Shown here piece by piece: positions 36,369 through 47,925 of a DNA stretch of 64,000 bases. Source of the DNA: Drechslerella dactyloides. Taxonomy: Eukaryota > Ascomycota > Orbiliomycetes > Orbiliales > Orbiliaceae. The stretch spans positions 3,348,001-3,412,000 of the forward strand of contig JAGTWJ010000002.1 of assembly GCA_020064725.1 (NCBI GenBank). The letters run 5' to 3'. The notes beneath the pieces are model-generated. The model did no database searches, was not told where the DNA came from, and saw nothing but the letters and a program-made list of their open reading frames with translations. A program made the translations under genes and the position numbers. How positions within the stretch are numbered: the stretch's first letter is position 1; each line of letters opens with the position of its first letter.

Positions 36369-39300
36369 CCTGCGTGACTTTCTTTATTATCCGATGCCCC
36401 GTGCGGCTGCGATAATGGGAAGCTGAACACCTTCGAGCTCGACCAAAGACGTATCGAAGGGCGTGAGCGGTCTAGCTATGCTATGGACTGGGATGGGATT
36501 CGATCGATCGATTGTTGGCAGGTAGGTACGTTACATTGCGCGGTGCGGTGGCCGGCGGTGGTGGTGGTGGATGTGATGGTGGTCGTCAGCGGTGAGCGGT
36601 GGCGTGGTGGGGGCCAGATATGCCCCATCTGACGACAACGGGCGTACGACGTGATGGGCATGGCCGCAGCTGCAGGTTACCACCAACGGATTGATCGTAT
36701 CAGGCAATGGCGTCGGTCGCCCGCCCGCCCGGCGTACATTCGCATTCAGAGCACAGCTCGTTACGGCCTGCTTTCTGCACCGGGCAACCGAGCTGGCTAA
36801 ATGCGATTCCCATCGGCTCTAACCAGGATATTTGGTGGCATCGACGGGCTAGTTTGCGCGTATACGTATGCGTCTTACGAGTGCCCTGCGGGCCGATAAC
36901 ACAATCACAATCAGATAGCTGCACCACCTGGGATTATTGGTATTCTGACGGCCGGTTATGCATGCAGTACTTCTGAAATCTTATGAGCCTCCCTTTAGAG
37001 GTGGTTCTCGATTATAATTCTTACAGCCGCTCTGCAAAATATATCGGGCGCCGTGTCGTTTTGATTTCGTAGCGGCACGTATTGCACATTCGATATGTCT
37101 TTTCAGCCAGCTAGAATTAATATATAGCATGACCTTAACATCTACATCAATTGCAACCCACCTATTTTCTATACGACATGCACACCTTGGTAAACTATCG
37201 ATTGACGGAATCCGAGCTGAAAACTCGAACGCGAACGCCGCAAAGCTAGACAATCGTTTCTACGTATAAGAATGTAGCTATAGCTACGATCACTACAAGT
37301 ACACCGCCTTAAAGATATCTATGTTAGTGGTTAAGGTCGACGGCTGCTTTACTCACTGTGGCTTTGCGACCTCCTTAGTCTATTCGCTCTCGCCGGAGTA
37401 TGGCTCATGCTGCTGGGCACAGACCTTTGCCCGCGAATCCTGCAAGCGTCCTCGCCATCTACGACGGTCCTGCAGTGGATTCAAGATGTATCACACCACT
37501 GCCCCAAAGTAGCCAGTCCGTCGTATATATAACGTAACCAGGCGTAAACGCCAGCCCTTCAACTCTGCAGTTCTGAAACGTTATAGACATAGCACGGGCG
37601 CACTTTGACATTGCGACTGATGACTAAGTTCTTTGCGTGCGATGACACCCCCGCATATATCGGTTGAATCGATAAAATGTTCAGGGACCGAAGGCGTGTA
37701 TCGAGCTCGAGCAATCAGACGAGGGGGCGATTGTAAACATTCAGCATGCACCCCTCTTTCGGAGCCTCGTTCTTGTGATCCCTTTTGACGTTTATAATTG
37801 CTACATGATACAGTTATAATAATAAATATATTACCCTCCGTATTACTTATAACATAAATAGCCTGGTCGGCATGGTCCAGGCTCACCGCTGTTGACTTCC
37901 ATGGCGTTGCATCGCACTGGCAGCGTCTTGAACTCCCGGACTGTGTAGCCGGCCTGACTCGAGACCAACCGCGACCGGGTACAGAATACTTCCATCGATA
38001 GTTTTGTGGTCATCTGATCCGACTGGGGTGCGCGATTTCATGCGATTCGGGGACCAAGATGCCTGCACTGTTCGTAGGGAATAATATCGGCAGCCTATAG
38101 GAGCTTCCCTCGAGCATTTTCTGCATTTTCGCAAAACGGACGGGTGGGAAAATCTGGTGGAGACGAGCAAGCCATGTCCGTCGGCTGCCAGCCCCAGCCA
38201 TTCAGACGACGGACGTCGCCGCTGACTTCTGTTCGCACTCGTCCTTGTATCTTCTACTTCCATCCGGAGTACATACTCTCAGACTCAACGTGATCATGCA
38301 CACGACCTTACCAACTTGATCGAATCGCATGTGCGAATTCGGCTGCCCGTTTCGCAAATTCGATCAATTCGACCCTCAGACCTCCTGACAGCCTGCAGTT
38401 AGTCGGTCGGAGCTAGCTAGCCAGTCGATCGCTCGCCTCGCCTCGCCTTGACTGGCCAATCTAACGGCCGCGGTCGAGTCGACCCGTGTCTTAAACTCAC
38501 AAACGTTCGGCGGCACGCTAACCACCAATTCTGCAGGAGCACAAGTATACGACCAGCCTGTATCTATACCTGTCGATATAGTGTATACCTACATACCAAG
38601 TGGTAACATGTATGTATCGACACAGCAGGATATCATGTGGAGAGCTGGAGAAAGGACCGCTCACTCGGTCGCTGCCGCCCGGTTGATATCACATTTTCAG
38701 ATGCAGATGGATTCGAAGCAATCGTATCTCCGCGCGCGGGTTTTGCAAGAAAAGTTTATCTTTCGACGGAGGATGATGCCTGCACCGTGCAGCTTCACGG
38801 CGACAAAACCGGGGCACGATCGCCAGGACGATCAGGTGTGATGCAGGCTTCTTCGAGCTCGAGGCGCCCTGCCCTGTCTGACCTTGAAGGCCATCTGTCT
38901 CGTCCGGATGTATTGAACCTCCCCGTGTTAGCCTTGGATTCACAGTTCGAGTTGAATCGTGCGAATTCCGTCCGTCCATACGTCCATCCCTTTGTCGCGC
39001 ATGAGAGAATTCCATTAAGCTTCACCTCATACTCTTCGTGTTATGGGATGAAGGAATGCGCTTCCCTGGTATGTATGCAGCTAACTTCCAAGAAGGCAAG
39101 TAACCAGCTTGTGCATGTATGCCTAGTTGTGGATATGGTGGGCGGGGATGGGGGGACGTCCATCACATCTCATCCGGATCAGATCTCGTGCCCGAGATCC
39201 CATACCATACTATGCCCATATCAAACGCGAAGGAACCCTCGTGGACGCATCGTGGAGGTCCTGGCCTGCCCTGTTCTGCGAACCATGGTTTGCACCTCGC

Positions 39301-39622
39301 GTACTCGCCGCCGCCTTCGTCGCGATCTGCAGGCGTTCCATCTCATCTAGATCTCCAAGTGGAGAGAGATCCAACTCCGACGGCTCTCTCCGTGGAACGA
39401 GCTTGTGTAGTTAATACATGTCGTAGTAATGGACACATGGCCGTGAGAATGTAAGTATTTGGTCTACCGATGTAATGTAATCGGCAAGCAGGGTTGCAGG
39501 AACGTGCTCGCAGGCTGCGCTGCCTGGGAAATGATAGCGCGCATCGCCGCCGAAACTGGCGAGAGCGCCAGCCGGCTGAACGAATTCCACCTAGCATCTC
39601 GCAAACAGGCGACAGTTGGCGT

Positions 39623-39730
39623 GAGAGGGAGAGAAAAAGAGAGAGGACTAAAGAGAGAGATCTCGAGAGAGCGCATCACGAACGAGCCAGCGACAGAGAG
39701 AGAGAACAGGAAAGGAGTGCCAGAGATCGA
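39623..39730. repeat. purine-rich GA tract
   Basis: The plus strand is dominated by GAGA and GAAA units over about 110 bases. Such polypurine tracts can adopt triplex structures or act as GAGA-type promoter elements, but no function is shown here. Confidence 0.5.
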
Positions 39731-40929
39731 AACAGAAACAGAAGTCAAGTGAAGCCTAGGAAACCCAACCAGGTCCGCCCTGTTATTAACTCGGACTCGC
39801 GGGGAGAAATTTAAAATGGGAAACGATCGATTTGCATCATCGCTGTGCTCCAGGAGATTATAATTGCATCGCTTACATTGGCACAGGCCAGAGTCCTCTC
39901 AGAATTGAGTCCTACAACTGCAGACTGTCCCCGCCAGAGCGAATGTCATCTGTCGGGTTCCTGTCGCCGTGCTGCTGCAGCCTAGCTTCGAGCCTGTTGC
40001 ATCGCGCCCGGGCACCCATGGCCGCCTGTCTGACCTGACCGTAAGAAGTGAAGCATGCGCAAGGCGCGACTAGATGGATGGGGATATCCCGAGGAGCCTG
40101 AGATCGAACCGTGTAAATTACCACAGGCTGCGATACGATTCGCCGTCCGGTCTCCGCCCATATCTGCGAGTACCGGTACGTGCTTCACTTTCAATGCAAT
40201 TGCAAAAGCTGCGACTGCGAGCAAACATGAACACCACGGCAAGCATGCGCCAGTACTCGATACGATCGCGGCTCCCTCGAAATTAATACAATCTGCCAGC
40301 TTCTATATATATAACGGTACTTGCGCCCGGGCACAGATCCTGTACGACGTCCGGCTACTCCATATATATATTACTGAGCTACTTAGCACCAGTCGGTACT
40401 TGCCAGCGCTCCGAACTGCTGTGGCCGAGGAGGTATCACTTTTTTTATATTTTATTATCGCAGGCGAGCGCACGGCTCCCGCAGCAGCAGCAGCAGCAGT
40501 GGCCTGATCAATTCCGATACTTTCTCGACTAGTCGTCGCCTCCGTCAACTTGCAATCAATCACACCGCCCGAGTTCGAGTCGAGCATCCAAGCGAGGGCG
40601 CCCCGTCCGCAGCTGGCGGGCGAGTGCACACAGGCAGGCAGGCATCTCGACGCTGAGCCTGAAACTCGACGACCGTCCTCTGGTCCGTGATTCGATTCAA
40701 GGAATACTTTTTATTCAAATTCACAACTTCTCGTCGCTCGTGCGCAGATATAGTCGCCGTCCGTCTCTCACCGGTCAGTTTCATCAATTACCTCACACCG
40801 TACCCTTTGCTCAGACCTGCGTGAATGAATGAACGAACGAACGAACATACATACATACATACATGACATTACCATCCTAGCATGTCATGTTTATCGTTAT
40901 CGCGGGCTGCACTTCGTATGTATGACGGG

Positions 40930-40932
<3 letters not shown>

Positions 40933-40960
<28 letters not shown>
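40933..40960. repeat. AGCC tetranucleotide microsatellite, seven units
   Basis: Seven perfect AGCC units. It is the exact reverse complement of the GGCT array at 41808-41838, so the two could pair as arms of an inverted repeat. Confidence 0.85.
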
Positions 40961-40961
<1 letters not shown>

Positions 40962-41807
40962 ACCTGTCCAGAATAATCATCCTGCTGTCTGTTTGCTTGT
41001 CTGTCATATCCATGTTTCCCCCGCCTCGCATGAAGGCGGGACCCGCAGCATGAACTTCGAGCATCATAGTCGAACATCTGCGCACGGCAAAAGCTGCACA
41101 CATGCCACCTCGCAGCATGCGCGGAGAACTGGTCACGAACGGTCATCGAGGGCGCCGTGCATGCCCCTAGCCCGTTCTCGATCTCTTGTTCCCACGGTCT
41201 CCGGCGGGCCCAGAATCGAATCCCTTTCCTTTCCCCCTTCGCTCATCCGACATTTTTGACAGAGTCCCCCGTCCGAGGTCGCGAGTATAAGCATGCTAAA
41301 TATTGCTACTGGCGTACATTGCTTCCGTCCGGACGACGACAAGAGCGAGAGTTGGCAGTTGGCAAGACTGGGCAGCTAACCCTGTGCGTCGGCGGGCTGT
41401 TCCAGTCGAATGTTCTCGCTGGTTGCAAGAGGAAAGAGGCTGCGTGTCCGGGGCCGAAAACGCTCGATCGAGACGGGTGAGATAAGAGGCCAACAGGCCA
41501 GAATTCACCGATCCGTTGCATGGACGCCGGGAAGAGACGAACCAGATCGTTTCCTCTTCTCTCCGCTGCTTCCTCCCTTTCTGCCTGGCCTTCCTTCTCC
41601 CTTCTCGCCTTCTTCGTTCGAGCTGTGATCTGTCGGGGCGGTCTGCTCTCGTTTGACCAACCTCGCCTGGCCGCGCCTTCGAGTTGTGCATGCTCGAGAG
41701 ATATGTCGAGCTAGCGATGGAAAAAGCAAGTGCGTGTGTGTATGTATGTATCTCGTTCGTCTGCTGCATCTCAGCATCTGATTCTCCATCGGGCTGGCTG
41801 CTTGACC

Positions 41808-41838
<31 letters not shown>
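41808..41838. repeat. GGCT tetranucleotide microsatellite
   Basis: More than seven perfect GGCT units, in inverted orientation to the AGCC array about 0.85 kb to the left. A shorter GGCTGGCTG lies just before it at 41792-41800. Confidence 0.85.
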
Positions 41839-42186
41839 GTCTGTCCGCAGAGTCTGTCTCTCTCTGTGTGTGTGTGCGTGTGTGATAAGATGGAGGGTTG
41901 ATACATATACGTCCACATGCACCTCATGCACAACGTCCACACGTCTCGCACACTTCCTCCAGACAGACATCGTGCATCCGCAGAGATACCAAAAGTACAC
42001 ACATCGTCCATTGGATACAACCCTGATCCCTTCCCGGCCTGCTTTGGATTTGTTTTTCGCTCAAACGGCGCCCTCTTTTTAATACCGCCCCCATCCTGGC
42101 CTTGTGTCCCGGTCTAACCTTTCGCTTTTCCTGCTAGCTGGTCTGGTCTGCGGCCGAGTGGAGACACACACAATCGTTCGAATCGA

Positions 42187-44277
42187 ATGGCGACTACGAC
42201 CACCGCGATCGAGCAGCCGGGGCCGCTGCTCCAATGGCCACAGTACGAAAAGCCCTCTTCCTGCTGCTCTCCACCGTCTCCACCGCCGTCGGATCTGGAG
42301 TCCCAGCCTGAGAGCGCCATTATATCCCCGTCCCGGACCTCTTCTGCCACCGTCACCGTTGTCTCCGCCCAGACTTCAACCTCGACGCTGACCGCTACCT
42401 TGAACTCTCGCTCGACCTCGCCGGATGCTGGCCATGCTGCTGCCGCCGCCCCAATGCCACCCGCTGTCGACATCAACATCAAGACCAAGAACAACAATAA
42501 CATCAACAACGCTCTACCACAGCTGCCGCCGCCTTCGTCATCGTCACAACCACCTCCATCCGTGATATCATCACCATCATCATCACCATCAACATCATTA
42601 CTGCCACCACCGCCGCCGCCGCTGCAGCCGTCACCTCCACCATCCTCGGCCTCACCGTCACCGCCCTCGTCATCACAACTCTCATCGACCTCGACGCTCA
42701 CCTATCTCGCGCCTCCCAGCGAGACACCCAAGATGAAACCATCCAACAGCAAGAAGAAACCCAGGTCATTACGAGGGGTTTTCTCCAGACTCTCCAACAA
42801 GATCCTATCAGTCGGCAGGAAAAAAGACACCCTCACCGACCTGACCAAGCAGCAGGAACCTCGGCCGTCCCTGCGAAGATTTTCACTCCAGCCGGACAGA
42901 CTCCTCCCCCATCGAGATTCCGTCGTTGGCGCATCGGGCCTCAGACGATCGTGGCTCTTTGATAAGCGAGCGCCGCCGAATTTGAGCCTGGACAGCTTGC
43001 CGAAGGAAAGGTAGGTCACATTGGATTGCCACCCACGGCTCATCGCCACGGCACGGAAAACCACAAACCCCATTCTAACCTTCCATCTTTGATCCAGGCC
43101 CTCGAAGGGGACCCTCTTCTTCGCCCTGCCCGTCGAACTGCAGCTCGAAATCGTCACGAAATTAATCTACTCCGACATCATCGCGCTACGCAAAACCTCA
43201 CGCGCCTTCAATTCCCTCATCGTCACCAACGAGCACGAAATAGCCCGGCGGCAAATCGATGTCTTTGTCGAAGCCCGCTATATCGCTCTCTACCCGCCCG
43301 ACTGTCTCACCAAACCCTCATTCGCATACCTCTCTCGGCTAGCGACAAAGAGCATCGCTGCCTCCGAGCTCTCTCGCGCGCTCGTCACACAGCTCTACGA
43401 TGACTTTCGGGACAAGTATTTCGAGCCGCACCCGCTCGAAGCCAAGCCGCTCATCATCCGCTACATGACCGAGCGCCTACGGTTCTCGATCATGATAATC
43501 CAACACTTCCTCGAACAGTTCGCCGAGCGGAAGCTCCGCGTCGACCGTGCGAACGGGTATCCCTCCCGCACGGACGACATATCCCTCCAGGAGGCCATAA
43601 TGGAGAAATACTACACGACCGACCAGCTCGTCGAGGCGTCTGATTTCTATAGGTTGACACTGTACCTCCTCTGGCAGAACGTGTCCATGGCCGGCTCCCA
43701 CGAGCGGGTCCGCCGCGTGTGGGCGCTGCTAACGGATACCATCCCCGCCGTTCAAGACCTCACCAAGTTCATGCTCGTGGGCGGGATCGGCGAGCTGCGC
43801 AACGTCTACCGCAAACACAAGCCCGCGACGCGGCGGAAAGCCATCGCGAGATTCGCGGCAAGGTACAAGAACGAGCAGGCACGGTCCACAAAACTCGGTG
43901 CGGCGCTGCTGCCACGGGTGTCGCCGCTGTCGAGGAACATCAAGCGGTACTCCAAGCTGACGATATCGCCCAACATCTTCCACTTGTGGATCCACCCGGC
44001 GCAGAACGTGCTGTTCCGGAAGGACCTGATCGAGGGCTTGAACCAATTCAGGTGCATAGACGAGATTGTGGGCCTGCTGCTCGACGGGTGGGAGGAGTGG
44101 GCGTATGGCGACGGCGATCTTGACGAAGAGGGGGACTCCGGTTCCGATGGCGACGACGAGGACGGCGAGGAGGAAGAAGAACCCTCGCGTCCGTCGTCGG
44201 CAATGTCGTCGGAGCCGGAGTTGATTCCCCGCGACGATCTTAACGACGGTGTCACTTCTGTACAGGGCGTAGTATAA
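42187..44277 (+). CDS. F-box domain protein with a low-complexity N-terminus
   Basis: Two exons, 42187-43010 and 43098-44277, give 667 residues; the intron has GTAGGT, CTAAC and CCAG. Residues 1-175 are almost all Ser, Pro, Thr and Asn, partly coded by TCA and CCG/CCA repeats. A basic patch follows (NSKKKPRSLRGVFSRLSNK). The F-box begins just after the splice junction near residue 277: FFALPVELQLEIVTKLIYSD, then ALRKTSRAFNSLI. About 300 residues of helical sequence without a repeat signature (no LRR, WD40 or Kelch) follow, and the end is acidic (DEEGDSGSDGDDEDGEEEEE). F-box proteins link substrates to SCF ubiquitin ligase through Skp1; the substrate is unknown. F-box call by pattern, with an intact LPxELxxEI core. 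Confidence 0.82.
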
Positions 44278-47200
44278 ATGGCAGTTTGAATACATACATG
44301 CATGGTATGCAGCCTTGGAGCTGCCGGCGTTATTGTTATTGTCATTCCTTTTCCTTTTCTTTTCCTTTCCTAAATGCATCGGGACTGGGTTGTTTTCGAA
44401 TTTTTCCTTCTCTCTCCTTTTTCTTTTCTTCTTCATCCTGGTATACTACTATTACTGCATTCGCTGGCTGCATGTCTTTTTTTTCTTTCGACCCGTTTTC
44501 TAGCAAGCAAGCATGTCGGTCTGATTAGCTTTGCTGTTTTGTCCCTCTGTTGCATGTCTACAGCACTTTTCGAATTCTTTCGGGGCTGAATCGAATGATG
44601 CAGGGTAGTACGTTCGGTGGTACGTACGTACGTACATACATGCGTACAGTCCTACAGTCGATATCACGAAATGGGGTTGTCTTTGTATCTATGCGTACGT
44701 GGTGCCGTGGTCGATCGTCTTGGTACATAATCAAGACGGTAGGTTGGGAAGTAGTAGCTAAGTAGTAGGCAGATAATGTCGAATCAAGTGTGATTACGAT
44801 GACATCTAGATATTTACGTGCTCTCTTTCGTAGTCACACAACCGTGGTACATTTAGGGGCTACAGAGCATTGTGATGTGTGGTAATTGGTACTCTGCAAT
44901 TTTATATCGAGGCCCATGCATGGGTTCTGAGGTGCAACTTGCAGCCTCGATATCTGTCGAGATTGAAATCGATATTGGTGATACCATATCAATCTCGCCT
45001 CCATGGTTCCAGTGCTAGATATCGATGTTAGGCTGCAGAGCACACATGGGTCGCTGTGACACAATTCGACTTTGCATCTGACGGTGGATGCAGGTATGAA
45101 TGATATAATATCAAAATTATAACTTCAGCCGGCCGGCCGAGTCAACGCTCTCGTTTATATTTTCTACTTTGGAAGGAGGGCGGTAACGTGTGCACGAGAC
45201 CGCGACTGTGGTGTATACGGTAAGAGCTAGTTACACGGTACACGAGACGCAGCAGGGAACCGGGTATCGAGATGCTGGTATACGGTTACACAGTCACTTC
45301 AGTAATCAATTCATGATTACTCCAATTCATATTCAGGTATACCGGTCAGTGGCATCACCTCAACGTCAGGAGCTAATTGCGAAGTTTGCATTTTGGGTCT
45401 GAATACCTGCATGCAAAACAGCAGTGTTTGGGGCACGGATGCAGTACGCGAGTATCGTAATATTGCAACCATCTTGGAAATTTTTAAAAAAGACAACTAT
45501 GGATTCCTGAGTGTTCACACATACATATACGGGATCGCGATCACTAGCCAGACCGTGGATCGGTAATATTATAAATGAGGGGGCTGTTAGTTGATTCGTT
45601 CCCGCCGGAATTAACAGACTGTGACGTCCGGTGGACCACTATCGATAAAAGGGAGGGAAGAGACGCGGCATTGCCACTATAACAGGCCGATTGCATACAA
45701 GCCGCATAGCAGAAAATATGCATCTTGCAAATATATTGCTTATTGCCCGTCATAAATCATGCCCGATAACGATAAGCGAGAAAACCGTGGTAACAGTCGA
45801 CTGCCCTGGCTTGCGAGGCCGGGAGCACGGTTCACCTTTTGGTTCCCCTTCTCGAGATGTTCGAGATGTTCGGGTTCTCCCCTCCTGCTGGCGAGCTGTC
45901 AAGTTCGGCTGCGCTGCGTGCTGGCGGGCCAATGAGATCGCAGCCGGGGTTCGACAACGTCAGGCAACGCAGACGGCGCGACGGGGAAGTGCCTGGCTGC
46001 ACCGTCAGCTTCGGATGCGTGGATGGCGTAGGTGTAGTTATGTAGCGTCGGCTTCGAGTTCCGCGACGCTGCGAGGAAGGATGCGATGGCGAGCAGGGTG
46101 GACTTCTATATTTAATCTCAAGACTGTTCTATTCTATCTTTCTTTATTATAGATTCTTGCGAGGGTTGTTCGGTGTCATTTTGCTGGGTGCTGTTGCTGC
46201 ATTCTGCGGATATCTCGCCGGTGGCACGCGGCAGTCCGTTTCAACTCACTCCCACGGACGCGCAGAGCGAGCTGCGGACACCGCTCGGCCGGCCGCACGT
46301 ACATGTACGTACATGCTCACAATCAGGCTATGCGTGGGCGCTGGACATTGCATCTTCGTGCACACGATGGGAATCAAACGGGCAGTCCGTCAGGTGAGAG
46401 GTCTCCGAGCTCTTGCGTGTGTTCCTCCGTTCGTCCTTGCAATTTTCGGTTTCGTACTTGAATTTCCTTGAACCTTCTCCTCTCGAGCTTTCGATCGATC
46501 AATGGACATATGTTTGCATTGGCGCATACGCTCCGGATAAAAATAAAACGATACTGACCCCTATATACGCGCATGTCAGAATCGATTCTTCAGCTGGGTC
46601 TACGAGCCAGTAGATGGATGCGCAGCAATTGGCCACTTGCAGGGCCTTCGTTTGCTCTCGCCCATTCGCCAGGTTTGCCGCTCCGAAGGCTGCTCTTACC
46701 CTGATTGGCCGGCCCACCCACCGTCACGCCCTTCGAATCGGGCAATCCGGCCTGCATGCAACTGCTCGATAGGTCCTTAGCGGCCGGGGAATGATACAAC
46801 AGACGATAAAGACGATAGCAAATTAAGCCGGGCAGTCGGACGTCCACAACGTATGAAACCGTCGGGGGCAGCGCTGCAAGGCTCCTCTTTCCCTCGACGC
46901 CCTGATGTATTGCGGTAGGAGTCCGTGTGTGCTTAAGAAGCTCATATTCGTGCTCGAGTGCTGCTCGCTCCCCGGGTATATCCTGCTCTTCGTGCGTGAT
47001 CGGGTCCCCAATCCGCTAGTATAACGAATGTATGTATAGCGCTAGCCTGATTGAAGGGACCCGACCTGGGCACCAGGTGCCCCTAGTACGCCGTCGGACA
47101 GGCAAGATGAGGTGATGTGACTGACAAATGCACTCGATGGACGCGGCTACCTGCCAAGGAGGGGGGTTTGATGAAAAGGAAGAAGCACCTCGCTTGCATC

Positions 47201-47925
47201 GACGTAGCGAGTCGAGAGAGCGAGAGTTGGAATCGATACATGACATCCGACTGGTGCGTCTTGTCGATTCACAAACAGGAGCATCCTAGCGAGTAGCTGC
47301 TATACGCAGACGTCTAGACGTCTAGACAGGCCAGCTGCAGCCTGGCGAGATGTGAGCATGACCCCGAATTAAATGAAGCACTGAATGGGATTGTTATATT
47401 ATTATCGAGGGGTCCGACTGCTGCGGGTAGGTAAGGTAGGTAGGTAAGTAGCTCGCCAGCTATAGCTCAAGGCGTAAGGCAGAAGACCAGCCTATAATTG
47501 CTGGGGGCGAGAGAGGGTTACCGATATTTAAATATTTGTTGCAAGGCAGCTGCTGTCCCGCCGGACATTTTAACTTCTCCCGATACGCCACCCTCGAGAT
47601 ACCATCTCGATCTGGACTCGACTTCATCTCCGACGCTGCTTCCGCTGCAAGCTACTTGCTGATCTCAACTGGGATCAAGAGTGCTTTACGACTGTATCGA
47701 ACAGCTACCGTCGAGCTTGGTTCCTGACGGTATCTTATAAACGGTTCTCGACAGCCCTCGTTTCGACAGTCAGACACCCTCGATCAAGCGGAGCTGACGG
47801 AATTAAGAGCGTCTGCCATCTACCGCCTCGGCAAGTCCCCCGCCTAGCTTCTCAATAGCTTCAGAATAAGTTGCGACTGCTCAGATATATATCACCGACA
47901 GAGCTAAGCTACCCCGGCCCGAAAC
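44278..47925. other. 3.6-kb intergenic region
   Basis: The first 250 bases are strongly pyrimidine-rich 3' sequence of the F-box gene. A GTAC/ACGT repeat lies at 44620-44646. A TATCGATA palindrome sits at 45640-45647, and GTAC-rich palindromes at about 46297-46315. GACGTCTA is repeated at 47309-47325. A GGTA/GGTAA repeat lies at 47427-47450. The last 0.4 kb is probable INP1 leader. I see no gene. Confidence 0.45.

Larger units (their letters stand above)
36369..42186. other. 5.8-kb gene-poor region with simple repeats
   Basis: I find no supported gene here. The part nearest the VanZ-like gene is its promoter, with a GGTGGT-rich patch at 36541-36615. Two frames at 38581-39350 and one at 41296-42000 (minus) are open, but they have low-complexity or leader-like translations. 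A purine-rich GA tract lies at 39623-39730. CATA repeats lie at 40845-40865, (AGCC)7 at 40933-40960 and (TGGC)n at 41808-41838. The last 0.5 kb is pyrimidine-rich, like the leader of the F-box gene. Confidence 0.5.

Noticed and set aside
38637..39350. 237-codon plus-strand open frame in the gene-poor stretch
   Set aside because: Composition is not protein-like over most of its length, it overlaps other open frames at the same place, and no domain or family pattern is visible.
41296..42000. 234-codon minus-strand open frame
   Set aside because: It runs through the GGCT microsatellite and pyrimidine-rich leader DNA; the translation is repeat (SQPASQPAS) and charged low-complexity sequence.
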